DNA of 19,618 bases from Chloroflexota bacterium. Lineage in GTDB: Bacteria > Chloroflexota > Anaerolineae > UBA4142. Under the pieces are notes generated by a model. The model was not told the origin of the DNA. It did no database searches and saw only the letters and a program-made list of their open reading frames with translations. The stretch spans positions 1-19,618 of the forward strand of contig JACQGS010000261.1 in assembly GCA_016199405.1 (NCBI GenBank), read 5' to 3'. Below are positions 14,420-19,618 of the stretch, in pieces (position 1 is the stretch's first letter; each line of letters starts with the position of its first letter). The translations under genes were made by a program, and so were the position numbers.

Positions 14420-14486
14420 ATGTGACGTGTGGCATGTGACATGTGACGGGGGTTTCTCGTCACTTGTCACGCGTCACTTGTCACTT
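14420..14486. repeat. Opposed heptamer arrays (ATGTGAC x4 and GTCACTT x4) forming a hairpin
   Basis: Units ATGTGAC, GTGTGGC, ATGTGAC, ATGTGAC (14420-14447), an 11-base centre, then GTCACTT, GTCACGC, GTCACTT, GTCACTT (14459-14486). The two halves are inverted and can pair (GTGAC steps). The last unit contains the stop codon of the upstream acyltransferase (14483-14481), and the first unit ends three bases before the PHP start codon. Confidence 0.85.
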
Positions 14487-15341
14487 CTCCCATATTTTCT
14501 GAAACATCAACCACTGCTCCGGATATTGCCGGATGTAGCGTTCCATGACGCTCGCCACTTTTTGAACGCCGGCTTGAATGTCTTTCTGCAAATCGCCGGT
14601 TTTTTCAAATTTGACCGGCGGCTCGATGACGACGGCACAGCGATTGTCCGGACGGCGAATCGAAAAGCCGACGATGACCGGCGCGTCGAACTTGAACGCG
14701 AGTTGCACTGCGCCGTCCGACATTTGCGTCGGCGAGCCAAAAAAATTCACGATCGGTCCATTGCGTAGAATATCGCGATCAAACGCGACGCCGACGATTT
14801 CCCCGGCGCGCAACGCTTTGATCATCGCGCGCGGCGCGTGTTCCAATGGAATCACGTCAATCCCGCTGCTGCTCCGCCATTTCTGAACGTACTCGAACAA
14901 TTTTGCCGGCTTTAGCCGTTCGACCGGCAGGACGACGCGCGCTTGCAAATAAATGGCGGCGAGTTGAATGATAATATCCCACGCGCCGAAATGCGCCGAT
15001 CCGATAATCGCGCCCTTGCCCTGCTTCAGCGCGTTTTCGATATGTTCAAAACCGCGCAGTTCCGGCAATTGCTCGCGCAGTTTTGCCGGCGTCATCGCAT
15101 GCCCGCGAAAGAGATCGAAATAATTCTTGAGCAAATTTTGGTAGCCGGCGCGGGCGACGGCATTGACGCGCGCCGTCGGCGTATTCGCGCCCAGCACTCG
15201 CCGCAGATTTTGAATGTACGTGGATTCGCGATTCGAGAATAAAAATGCGAGATCGCCCATGCGCGCAAAAAACCAAAAACCCAATCGTGGCGGCACATGC
15301 GGGCAGAGCGCGGCGGCGAGCCGATAGAAAATGTATCGCAT
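14481..15341 (-). CDS. LpxL/HtrB-family (PatA-like) lipid acyltransferase, second copy
   Basis: A 286-residue membrane-associated acyltransferase of the lipid A acyltransferase family. The catalytic H-x4-D is in IIGSAHFGAWDI (His117, Asp122). An amphipathic N-terminus (MRYIFYRLAAAL), NLRRVLG and the closing YPEQWLMFQKIWEK are also typical. In mycobacteria a member of this family, PatA, acylates the mannose of phosphatidylinositol mannoside, and the neighbours here (ino1, PimA-like, PIP synthase-like) suggest a similar job rather than lipid A assembly, for which no gene is present. It starts three bases after the stop of its paralogue, so the two are translated together. Its own stop lies in a heptamer array. 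Confidence 0.9.
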   Translation of the reverse strand: MRYIFYRLAAALCPHVPPRLGFWFFARMGDLAFLFSNRESTYIQNLRRVLGANTPTARVNAVARAGYQNLLKNYFDLFRGHAMTPAKLREQLPELRGFEHIENALKQGKGAIIGSAHFGAWDIIIQLAAIYLQARVVLPVERLKPAKLFEYVQKWRSSSGIDVIPLEHAPRAMIKALRAGEIVGVAFDRDILRNGPIVNFFGSPTQMSDGAVQLAFKFDAPVIVGFSIRRPDNRCAVVIEPPVKFEKTGDLQKDIQAGVQKVASVMERYIRQYPEQWLMFQKIWEK

Positions 15342-15344
15342 GGA

Positions 15345-16232
15345 TTAAGCGGGGTAGCCGTTGTCCCACATCGGGCGAAACATGTACCACTGCTCCGGCT
15401 TCACGCGGATAAACTGCTCCAGTTGTCGTCCGACTTGTTGCATCACGACTTGCAGATCGCGTTTGCGATTACCGCTGGGGCGCGCATAGATCGGTTCTGC
15501 CAACTCAACGCTGACGCGCGCATTTTGATCAACATAGCCGACCCCGACGATAATCGCCGCGCCGGTCAGCAACGCGATTTGCGCGGGTCCGGCAGTAAAG
15601 CGCGTCGGCGAACCAAAAAAATCGATCTCGACTGCCGTCATATCGAATTGATGCGTCATGCCAATGTCCATCAGCATGCCCACATATTCGTTCCGGCGCA
15701 TTGCTTCCAGAACGCGCCGTGGCGCGCGATCGTAGTCGTACATATAAATGTTGTGCTGTCGGCGCATTTGCACGACGAAATCCATGAGTTGCGGCGGCCG
15801 GAGCGTTTCACTCACGAGCGCGACGGGACGATACCGCGTGGCGATGACGGCTGCCGCCAAATCCATATTGCCATAGTGCGCGCTGACGAGAATCGTGCCT
15901 TTGCCGTGCGCGAGCGCGGCTTCCAGCGGTTGCGGTGTTTTGATGGTGACGCGCCGTTCGATTTCGGCGTACTCCATGCTCGGATAAATCATCACGTCGC
16001 GCAAGAGCCGCGCGTAGTTGCGAAACGATTCGCGCGCCACGCGCTGAACGTTCGGATCGCTCGGTGGAGTTCGCAAGACGTGCGAAAAGTTATTTTGCGC
16101 CACGCGGCGGCGCAAGCCCATCGCGTAATAGCCGGCAGTTCCGAGCCAACCGGCGGCCGCGTGACTCACGCGACGCGGCACGATGCCGGTTAGGAACATT
16201 CCCAACCGCCACAGCCAGTACAGCGCGATCAT
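15345..16232 (-). CDS. LpxL/HtrB-family (PatA-like) lipid acyltransferase, first copy
   Basis: A 295-residue paralogue of the following gene. The catalytic H-x4-D is in ILVSAHYGNMDLA (His119, Asp124). It shares the family layout: N-terminal helix (MIALYWLWRLGMFL), NNFSHVL, FFGSPTRFTAGPAQIALLTG, and the ending KPEQWYMFRPMWDN. Its ATG overlaps the ino1 stop by four bases (ATGA), showing tight coupling to inositol phosphate synthesis, and its stop is three bases before the next acyltransferase. Two such enzymes in tandem could add two acyl chains to a glycosylated inositol lipid, or act on sugar and inositol respectively. Acceptor and acyl donor are unknown. They differ clearly in sequence, so this is not a recent duplication. 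Confidence 0.9.
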   Translation of the reverse strand: MIALYWLWRLGMFLTGIVPRRVSHAAAGWLGTAGYYAMGLRRRVAQNNFSHVLRTPPSDPNVQRVARESFRNYARLLRDVMIYPSMEYAEIERRVTIKTPQPLEAALAHGKGTILVSAHYGNMDLAAAVIATRYRPVALVSETLRPPQLMDFVVQMRRQHNIYMYDYDRAPRRVLEAMRRNEYVGMLMDIGMTHQFDMTAVEIDFFGSPTRFTAGPAQIALLTGAAIIVGVGYVDQNARVSVELAEPIYARPSGNRKRDLQVVMQQVGRQLEQFIRVKPEQWYMFRPMWDNGYPA

Positions 16233-17305
16233 TTCTTGATGAACTCCTCGACCATTTCGCGCGCGCGATCATCCGGCACTTGCTGCGGCGGCGATTTCAT
16301 AAAGTATGAACTCGGCGCGACCAACGCGCCTTTCATCCCGCGATCCAACGCGATCTTGGCGCACCGCACCGCATCGATCACGACGCCCGCGCTATTCGGC
16401 GAATCCCACACTTCGAGTTTCAATTCAATATTCAGCGGCACATCGCCAAACGTCGTCCCTTCCATTCGGATGTACGCCCATTTGCGATCGGTGAGCCACG
16501 GCACATAGTCGCTCGGACCGACGTGCACATTGTCCGGATCAATTTTGACGTCGAGCATCGAAGTCACCGCGTTCGTTTTGGAAATTTTTTTCGATTCCAG
16601 TCGCTCGCGCTCGAGCATGTTCAAAAAGTCGGTGTTCCCGCCGAAATTCAGTTGAAACGTCCGATCCAGCCGCACGCCGCGATCTTGAAAGAGCCGCGTC
16701 AAGACGCGATGCGTGATCGTCGCGCCGACTTGCGATTTGATGTCGTCGCCGATAATCGGCAAGCCGCGCTCTTCAAATCGTTTTTGCCAGTACTTTTCAC
16801 GCGCGATGAACACGGGTATGCAATTCACGAACGCGCACCCGGCTTCCAAGATTTGCTCGACGTACCATTTGGTCGCTTCTTCGGAGCCGACTGGCAGATA
16901 CGAGATGACGACGTCGGCTTTCGTCTCTTTGAGAATCTTGACGACATCGTCCGTCGCCCCCGGCGCTTTGGTGATCACTTGCGACAAATATTTTCCTAGC
17001 CCGTCGTGTGTCATGCCGCGATGCACTTTGACGCCGGTTTTGGGCACGTCGGCGAATTTGTACGTGTTGTTGGGCTTTGTGTAGATGGCTTGCGCCAAAT
17101 CTTTCCCGACCTTGTTCTTGTCAATGTCGAAGGCGGCAACGATTTCAATATCGCCCACATGATAGCCGCCGAGATTCACGTGCATCAAGCCCGGCACCGG
17201 CGTATCCACCGGCGCGTCCTGATAATAGTGAACCCCTTGCACGAAACTGCTCGCGCAATTGCCGACGCCGATAATCGCGACGCGGACTTTTTTTGCTTTT
17301 GCCAT
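16229..17305 (-). CDS. ino1: myo-inositol-1(3)-phosphate synthase, mycobacterial Ino1 type
   Basis: A 358-residue NAD-dependent enzyme that converts glucose-6-phosphate to inositol-3-phosphate in the cytosol, the first committed step for inositol lipids. Length fits the short bacterial/archaeal form. Motifs are VAIIGVGNCASSFVQG (NAD site, about 9-24), NCIPVFIA, GDDIKSQVGATITHRVL (active-site region), LNFGGNTDFLNML, and the C-terminal GVVIDAVRCAKIALDRG. The ATG at 17305 is preceded by a G-rich GGGGGGTCAGC as possible Shine-Dalgarno. It heads the block of lipid genes, overlapping the first acyltransferase by four bases. Upstream are the two tandem arrays and arsR on the same strand; no separate promoter is apparent, so it may share a transcript with arsR or use a promoter hidden in the array region. 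Confidence 0.95.
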   Translation of the reverse strand: MAKAKKVRVAIIGVGNCASSFVQGVHYYQDAPVDTPVPGLMHVNLGGYHVGDIEIVAAFDIDKNKVGKDLAQAIYTKPNNTYKFADVPKTGVKVHRGMTHDGLGKYLSQVITKAPGATDDVVKILKETKADVVISYLPVGSEEATKWYVEQILEAGCAFVNCIPVFIAREKYWQKRFEERGLPIIGDDIKSQVGATITHRVLTRLFQDRGVRLDRTFQLNFGGNTDFLNMLERERLESKKISKTNAVTSMLDVKIDPDNVHVGPSDYVPWLTDRKWAYIRMEGTTFGDVPLNIELKLEVWDSPNSAGVVIDAVRCAKIALDRGMKGALVAPSSYFMKSPPQQVPDDRAREMVEEFIKK

Positions 17306-17326
17306 GCTGACCCCCCGTTGGAGAAT

Positions 17327-17381
17327 AGAGATTTAGAGATTTAGAGATTTAGAGATTGAGAGATTGAGAGATTAGAGATTT
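17327..17381. repeat. Octamer array AGAGATTT x7
   Basis: Seven consecutive units: AGAGATTT three times, AGAGATTG twice, one 7-base AGAGATT and a last AGAGATTT. It lies directly upstream of ino1 and abuts the heptamer array at 17382 without a gap. Its reverse complement core AATCTCT also occurs at 9460 and 10795. Confidence 0.92.
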
Positions 17382-17472
17382 GTATTGCGTATTGCGTATT
17401 GCGTATTGCGTATTGCGTGATACGTGATGCGTGATACGAACTACGAATTACGAATTACGAATTTTGAATTTC
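17382..17472. repeat. Phased heptamer array of 13 units with changing sequence
   Basis: GTATTGC five times, then GTGATAC, GTGATGC, GTGATAC, GAACTAC, GAATTAC twice, GAATTTT and GAATTTC, all in one unbroken 7-base register. The unit sequence drifts while the period is kept. It ends five bases before the arsR stop codon (17479-17477). With the neighbouring octamer array it fills nearly the whole gap between arsR and ino1. Confidence 0.92.
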
Positions 17473-17476
17473 GCAC

Positions 17477-17758
17477 TCATTTCGCAAACAAACTCTCCAC
17501 CGCCCGCGCGTATTCACTCAAGCGCGTGCGATCCAACGACACGCGGACTTTGCGTCCCGTGCGCACCATCTTGACGATCCCCGCGCGCAGCAATCGCCGC
17601 AAATGCCACGACACGAGCGGCTGGCTCATCTTCAGCCCGCGCGCCAGTTCCGTCACGGTGTGATCGCTCTCCGCCAACTGCTCGACGATCCGCAGGCGCG
17701 CGGCGTCGCTGAGCGCGCGATAATACTCGCGCAGTCCCTTTAGCGCCCGCAATTCCAT
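17477..17758 (-). CDS. ArsR-family winged-helix transcriptional regulator
   Basis: A 93-residue helix-turn-helix repressor of the ArsR/SmtB fold. ALSDAARLRIVEQLAES is the dimer-side helix, TVTELARGLKMSQPLVSWHL plus RRLLRAGIV is the recognition helix-turn-helix (about 35-62), and RTGRKVRVSL is the wing. The Cys-containing metal site of ArsR proper (ELCVCDL type) is absent, and there is no Cys at all, so the signal is probably not a thiophilic metal. It is divergent from endonuclease V, and the two promoters share a -35 sequence, so it may control both. It is on the same strand as ino1 downstream, leaving open a role in the lipid cluster. A GGAGAGGG about ten bases before the ATG is the ribosome binding site. 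Confidence 0.88.
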   Translation of the reverse strand: MELRALKGLREYYRALSDAARLRIVEQLAESDHTVTELARGLKMSQPLVSWHLRRLLRAGIVKMVRTGRKVRVSLDRTRLSEYARAVESLFAK

Positions 17759-17804
17759 CGCCGGCTGTCCCTCTCCATCAAATATTGCATAAAGATACGC
17801 TTAT

Positions 17805-17832
17805 ATATTAATTGGAAACGAATAATTGTCAA
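17805..17832 (-). promoter_or_regulatory. Promoter of arsR
   Basis: Minus-strand TTGACA (17832-17827), a 16-nt spacer and TAATAT (17810-17805). The -35 hexamer is perfect, while the -10 is a 4/6 match. The very AT-rich stretch 17781-17826, including an ATAA/TTAT half-palindrome at 17789-17804, is the likely place for regulator binding. Confidence 0.5.
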
Positions 17833-17854
17833 ACCGCGCTCGGCGACGTATAAT
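17826..17854 (+). promoter_or_regulatory. Promoter of endonuclease V, near-leaderless
   Basis: TTGTCA (17826-17831), exactly 17 nt, then a perfect TATAAT (17849-17854). Transcription should begin near 17861, four bases before the ATG at 17865, so the message would be effectively leaderless. The -35 overlaps the oppositely oriented arsR -35 (TTGTCAA read one way, TTGACAA the other). Confidence 0.75.
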
Positions 17855-17864
17855 GCGCGCCGCG

Positions 17865-18617
17865 ATGAAAATTCTACCGACGCATCGTTGGGATGTTTCG
17901 CCGGCAGAGGCGATCCAAATTCAACGCGACCTTGTCGCGCGCGTCAGCGAGCGCGATGAAGCCGGCGCGCTGAACTTGGTTGCCGGCGTTGACGTTGGAT
18001 TCGAAGGCGAACAAAAACAAATCGCACGCGCCGCGATTGTGGTGCTGAAAATTCCGGAATTGACGCTCGTCGAATCCGTCCTCGCGCGGCGCGCGGTGAA
18101 GTTTCCGTACGTGCCGGGCTTGCTGGCGTTCCGCGAAGCGCCGGTGATTTTGGACGCACTCGCGCAAATCCAAAATGAGCCGGATGTGATTGTCGTAGAT
18201 GGGCAGGGGCGCGCGCATCCGCGCCGGCTCGGCATCGCATCGCATTTGGGCGTGCTGTTGGATTGCGTGACGATCGGCTGTGCGAAATCGATCTTGTGCG
18301 GCAAAGCGAAAGACCCGGCGTCGCGCATCGGCGCGTCGACGCGGCTGGTCGATCGGGGCGAAGTGATCGGTGCTGCACTTCGGACGCGTGTGAATGTCAA
18401 GCCGGTCTACATTAGTGTGGGGCACCGGGTCAGTCTGGAACGCGCGCTTGAAATTATTTTGCAATGCTGTCGCGGTTTTCGCTTGCCTGAGCCGACGCGG
18501 TACGCGCATCGCATGGCGAGCGGATCGTTGTCATTGCGAGGCGCGGTCTTTGTGCCGAAGCAATCTCCAAGTTGGAACAAGGAGATTGCTTCGCACAAAC
18601 CGCTCGCAATGACATAG
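17865..18617 (+). CDS. nfi: Endonuclease V (deoxyinosine 3' endonuclease)
   Basis: A DNA repair nuclease that nicks next to deoxyinosine from adenine deamination. The 250-residue protein has all key sites: Asp43 in VAGVDVGF, Tyr82-Pro wedge with Glu91 in FPYVPGLLAFREAP, Asp112 and His118 in VDGQGRAHPRRLGIASHLGV, and the late LPEPTRYAHR. The ATG at 17865 is used because upstream in-frame starts (TTG 17826, ATG 17853) lie inside the promoter. The family normally ends soon after PEPTR-AH; here residues 222-250 are encoded entirely by an 86-bp palindromic repeat that extends the reading frame and is followed at once by the stop. The core enzyme is complete, so activity is probably retained. The sirtuin gene follows after 24 bases. 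Confidence 0.94.
   Translation: MKILPTHRWDVSPAEAIQIQRDLVARVSERDEAGALNLVAGVDVGFEGEQKQIARAAIVVLKIPELTLVESVLARRAVKFPYVPGLLAFREAPVILDALAQIQNEPDVIVVDGQGRAHPRRLGIASHLGVLLDCVTIGCAKSILCGKAKDPASRIGASTRLVDRGEVIGAALRTRVNVKPVYISVGHRVSLERALEIILQCCRGFRLPEPTRYAHRMASGSLSLRGAVFVPKQSPSWNKEIASHKPLAMT
18529..18614. repeat. 86-bp palindromic repeat (TGTCATTGCGAG type) within the nfi 3' end
   Basis: Outer arms TGTCATTGCGAG (18529-18540) and CTCGCAATGACA (18603-18614) are perfect complements. Inner arms CGAAGCAATCTCC (18556-18568) and GGAGATTGCTTCG (18581-18593) are also perfect, with TTTGTG/CACAAA between them. This is the widely scattered GTCATTGCGAG...CGAAGCAATCTCC intergenic palindrome known from many bacterial genomes (recognised from memory). 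It ends one base before the stop codon and encodes the nfi tail. As RNA it would make a long hairpin that may also act at the transcript 3' end. Confidence 0.93.
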
Positions 18618-18641
18618 CATCCGTCCAAGAGGCTTTCAATC

Positions 18642-19397
18642 TTGACTGAAGACAAAATCGCACACGCGGCAGAATTAATCAGAAATGGAACGCGCGTCGT
18701 CGCATTGACCGGCGCGGGAATTTCGACGCCATCCGGCATTCCGGATTTCCGCAGTCCAGGATCGGGAATGTGGGAACGCGTCGATCCGTTTCAAGTGGCG
18801 TCGATTGACGGATTCATGCGCGACCCGCAAGCGTTTTACGATTGGCTGAAACCACTCGTGCACTTGGCGGCAAACGCGAAACCGAACGCGGCGCATTTCG
18901 CGCTTGCCGAATTAGAAGCGCGCGGAAAATTGCAGACGGTCATCACGCAAAACATCGACCAGTTGCATCAGCGCGCCGGCTCGCGCCGCGTGTTGCTGGT
19001 GCATGGCACGCTCGACTCCGCGACGTGCATCGTGTGTGGCAATGAAGCCGCGGGCGCGCCGTTGATCGAAAAGTTTCTGACGGATGGCATCGCGCCACGG
19101 TGTGTCGTTTGCGGGGGGGTGCTGAAGCCGGACGTCGTGTTGTTCGGCGAGTTGCTGCCATTTGAGATCATGGAGAAAGCGAAGCACGCATCCCAAAATT
19201 GTGACGTAATGATCTGCGCGGGCTCGTCACTTGAGGTTGCACCGGCGTGCGACTTGCCGCTCATCGCGAAAAGATGTGGCGCGAAAATTATTATCGTGAA
19301 CAAAACGGCGACAGCCATGGACCGGCACGCGACGATTATTTTGAATGAAGATGTCGCGGTTGCGTTGCCGCGTTTGGTCGAGTTGGTGACCCCTTGA
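18642..19397 (+). CDS. Sir2-family NAD-dependent protein deacylase
   Basis: A 251-residue sirtuin that removes acyl groups from lysines using NAD. Visible are the NAD motif VVALTGAGISTPSGIPDFRS (about 19-38), TQNIDQLHQRAG (102-113), catalytic His121 in LLVHGTLD, a complete zinc site (Cys129, Cys132, Cys154, Cys157), KPDVVLFGELLP and CAGSSLEV. The Ala-Tyr-Arg set that marks desuccinylating class III sirtuins is not evident, so deacetylase activity is most likely. The start is TTG at 18642 with GAGG nine bases upstream. It follows nfi closely on the same strand and may share its transcript, with the long palindrome hairpin between them as a possible partial terminator. Confidence 0.94.
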   Translation: MTEDKIAHAAELIRNGTRVVALTGAGISTPSGIPDFRSPGSGMWERVDPFQVASIDGFMRDPQAFYDWLKPLVHLAANAKPNAAHFALAELEARGKLQTVITQNIDQLHQRAGSRRVLLVHGTLDSATCIVCGNEAAGAPLIEKFLTDGIAPRCVVCGGVLKPDVVLFGELLPFEIMEKAKHASQNCDVMICAGSSLEVAPACDLPLIAKRCGAKIIIVNKTATAMDRHATIILNEDVAVALPRLVELVTP

Positions 19398-19618
19398 GGG
19401 GATGTTCACGGTCGCCCCATTTTATTTCAAGAGCATGGCGCGCACTGCCATCTGCATGAATAATCCGCCCGCATCAGTTTCTGATACGCGTCAGCGAAAA
19501 TTGAATCGCCGCCGTTTCCTGGTCCGCCCTGCTACGCCCCCGCGCGCATGGGCGCGGACGCATCCTCTCGCCAAAAGAATTTTTGTAACCGTTCAGGTCA
19601 TATCCAAGTCGTCAATCG
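19398..19618. other. Right-edge region without a confident gene
   Basis: No open frame with a start and convincing family match. On the minus strand, short stretches of plausible protein occur in different frames (for example GGDSIFADAYQKLMRA, then GGLFMQMAVRAMLLK ending at a TAA at 19424-19422), separated by stops or frame changes. This may be a decayed gene, or chance. A small CCCC-TTGA-GGGG hairpin spans the sirtuin stop codon, with no U-run. Confidence 0.3.

Noticed and set aside
14417..14470. 18-residue N-terminal extension of the PHP protein
   Set aside because: It is encoded by the heptamer array and has no family match; the metal-binding motif starts right after the ATG at 14416.
15297..16193. 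298-codon plus-strand frame opposite the first acyltransferase
   Set aside because: Antisense shadow; the minus-strand gene has catalytic motifs and overlapping neighbours.
17327..17472. CRISPR-like repeat array
   Set aside because: Units are 7-8 bases with no spacers between them and no cas genes are near; these are direct tandem repeats.
17826..17864. TTG start at 17826 for endonuclease V
   Set aside because: This TTG is part of the -35 box and precedes the -10 box and the expected transcription start.
1..19618. Over-representation of GCCGGC and GCGCGC hexamers as a HIP-like signal
   Set aside because: Both are frequent by eye, but GC content and Ala/Gly/Arg codons could explain it, and I cannot count against a background model here.

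Overview
The window looks like a chromosomal segment of a GC-rich, Gram-positive-type or monoderm-like environmental bacterium. Chloroflexota (Anaerolineae-like) is my best guess. The guess rests on protein style (Flp pilin beside DegS/DegU-type regulators, Pro/Thr-rich lipoprotein linkers, a mycobacterium-like inositol phospholipid set); no rRNA or marker gene is present to prove it. No tRNA, rRNA, CRISPR array, insertion sequence or phage gene was recognised.

Layout. (1) 1-3117, minus strand: a degenerate DegS-like kinase that has lost its phospho-acceptor histidine, a NarL/DegU-type response regulator, an intact DegS-like kinase, then a separately promoted Flp pilin with its own terminator and the start of a TadE/TadG-like gene running off the left edge. 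(2) 3126-6497, plus strand: a sigma-70-like promoter and leader inverted repeat, a small one-helix membrane protein, etfB, a perfect 18-bp inverted repeat, etfA, and a YHYH-domain lipoprotein. (3) 6658-10612, plus strand: an adrenodoxin-reductase-type ferredoxin-NADP reductase and a large heparinase-II/III-like lipoprotein. (4) 10609-10790: a VapB-like antitoxin and a 12-codon stump of a PIN toxin. (5) 10803-17305, minus strand: ino1, two tandem LpxL/HtrB-family acyltransferases, a PHP phosphoesterase, a PimA-like glycosyltransferase, a PgsA1/PIP-synthase-like CDP-alcohol phosphotransferase and a PlsC-like acyltransferase. Together these read as a nearly complete route from glucose-6-phosphate to an acylated, glycosylated phosphatidylinositol (PIM-like lipid). 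(6) 17477-19397: an ArsR-type regulator divergent from endonuclease V, whose last 29 residues are encoded by a palindromic repeat, followed by a sirtuin. (7) 19398-19618: no confident gene.

The most unusual structural feature is a set of short tandem arrays with a strict 7-nt (sometimes 8-nt) period but different unit sequences. They sit at the 3' ends of six genes (fprA, the PlsC-like gene, the PIP synthase, the glycosyltransferase, one acyltransferase, arsR), within five bases of the stop codon or containing it. In places they supply C-terminal codons or a start codon, one array abuts the truncation point of the PIN toxin, and another lies inside a coding region. They resemble in spirit the heptanucleotide STRR repeats of cyanobacteria. 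The most interesting biological proposal is the inositol-lipid cluster, in which the PHP protein is a candidate for the phosphatase step that converts phosphatidylinositol phosphate to phosphatidylinositol.
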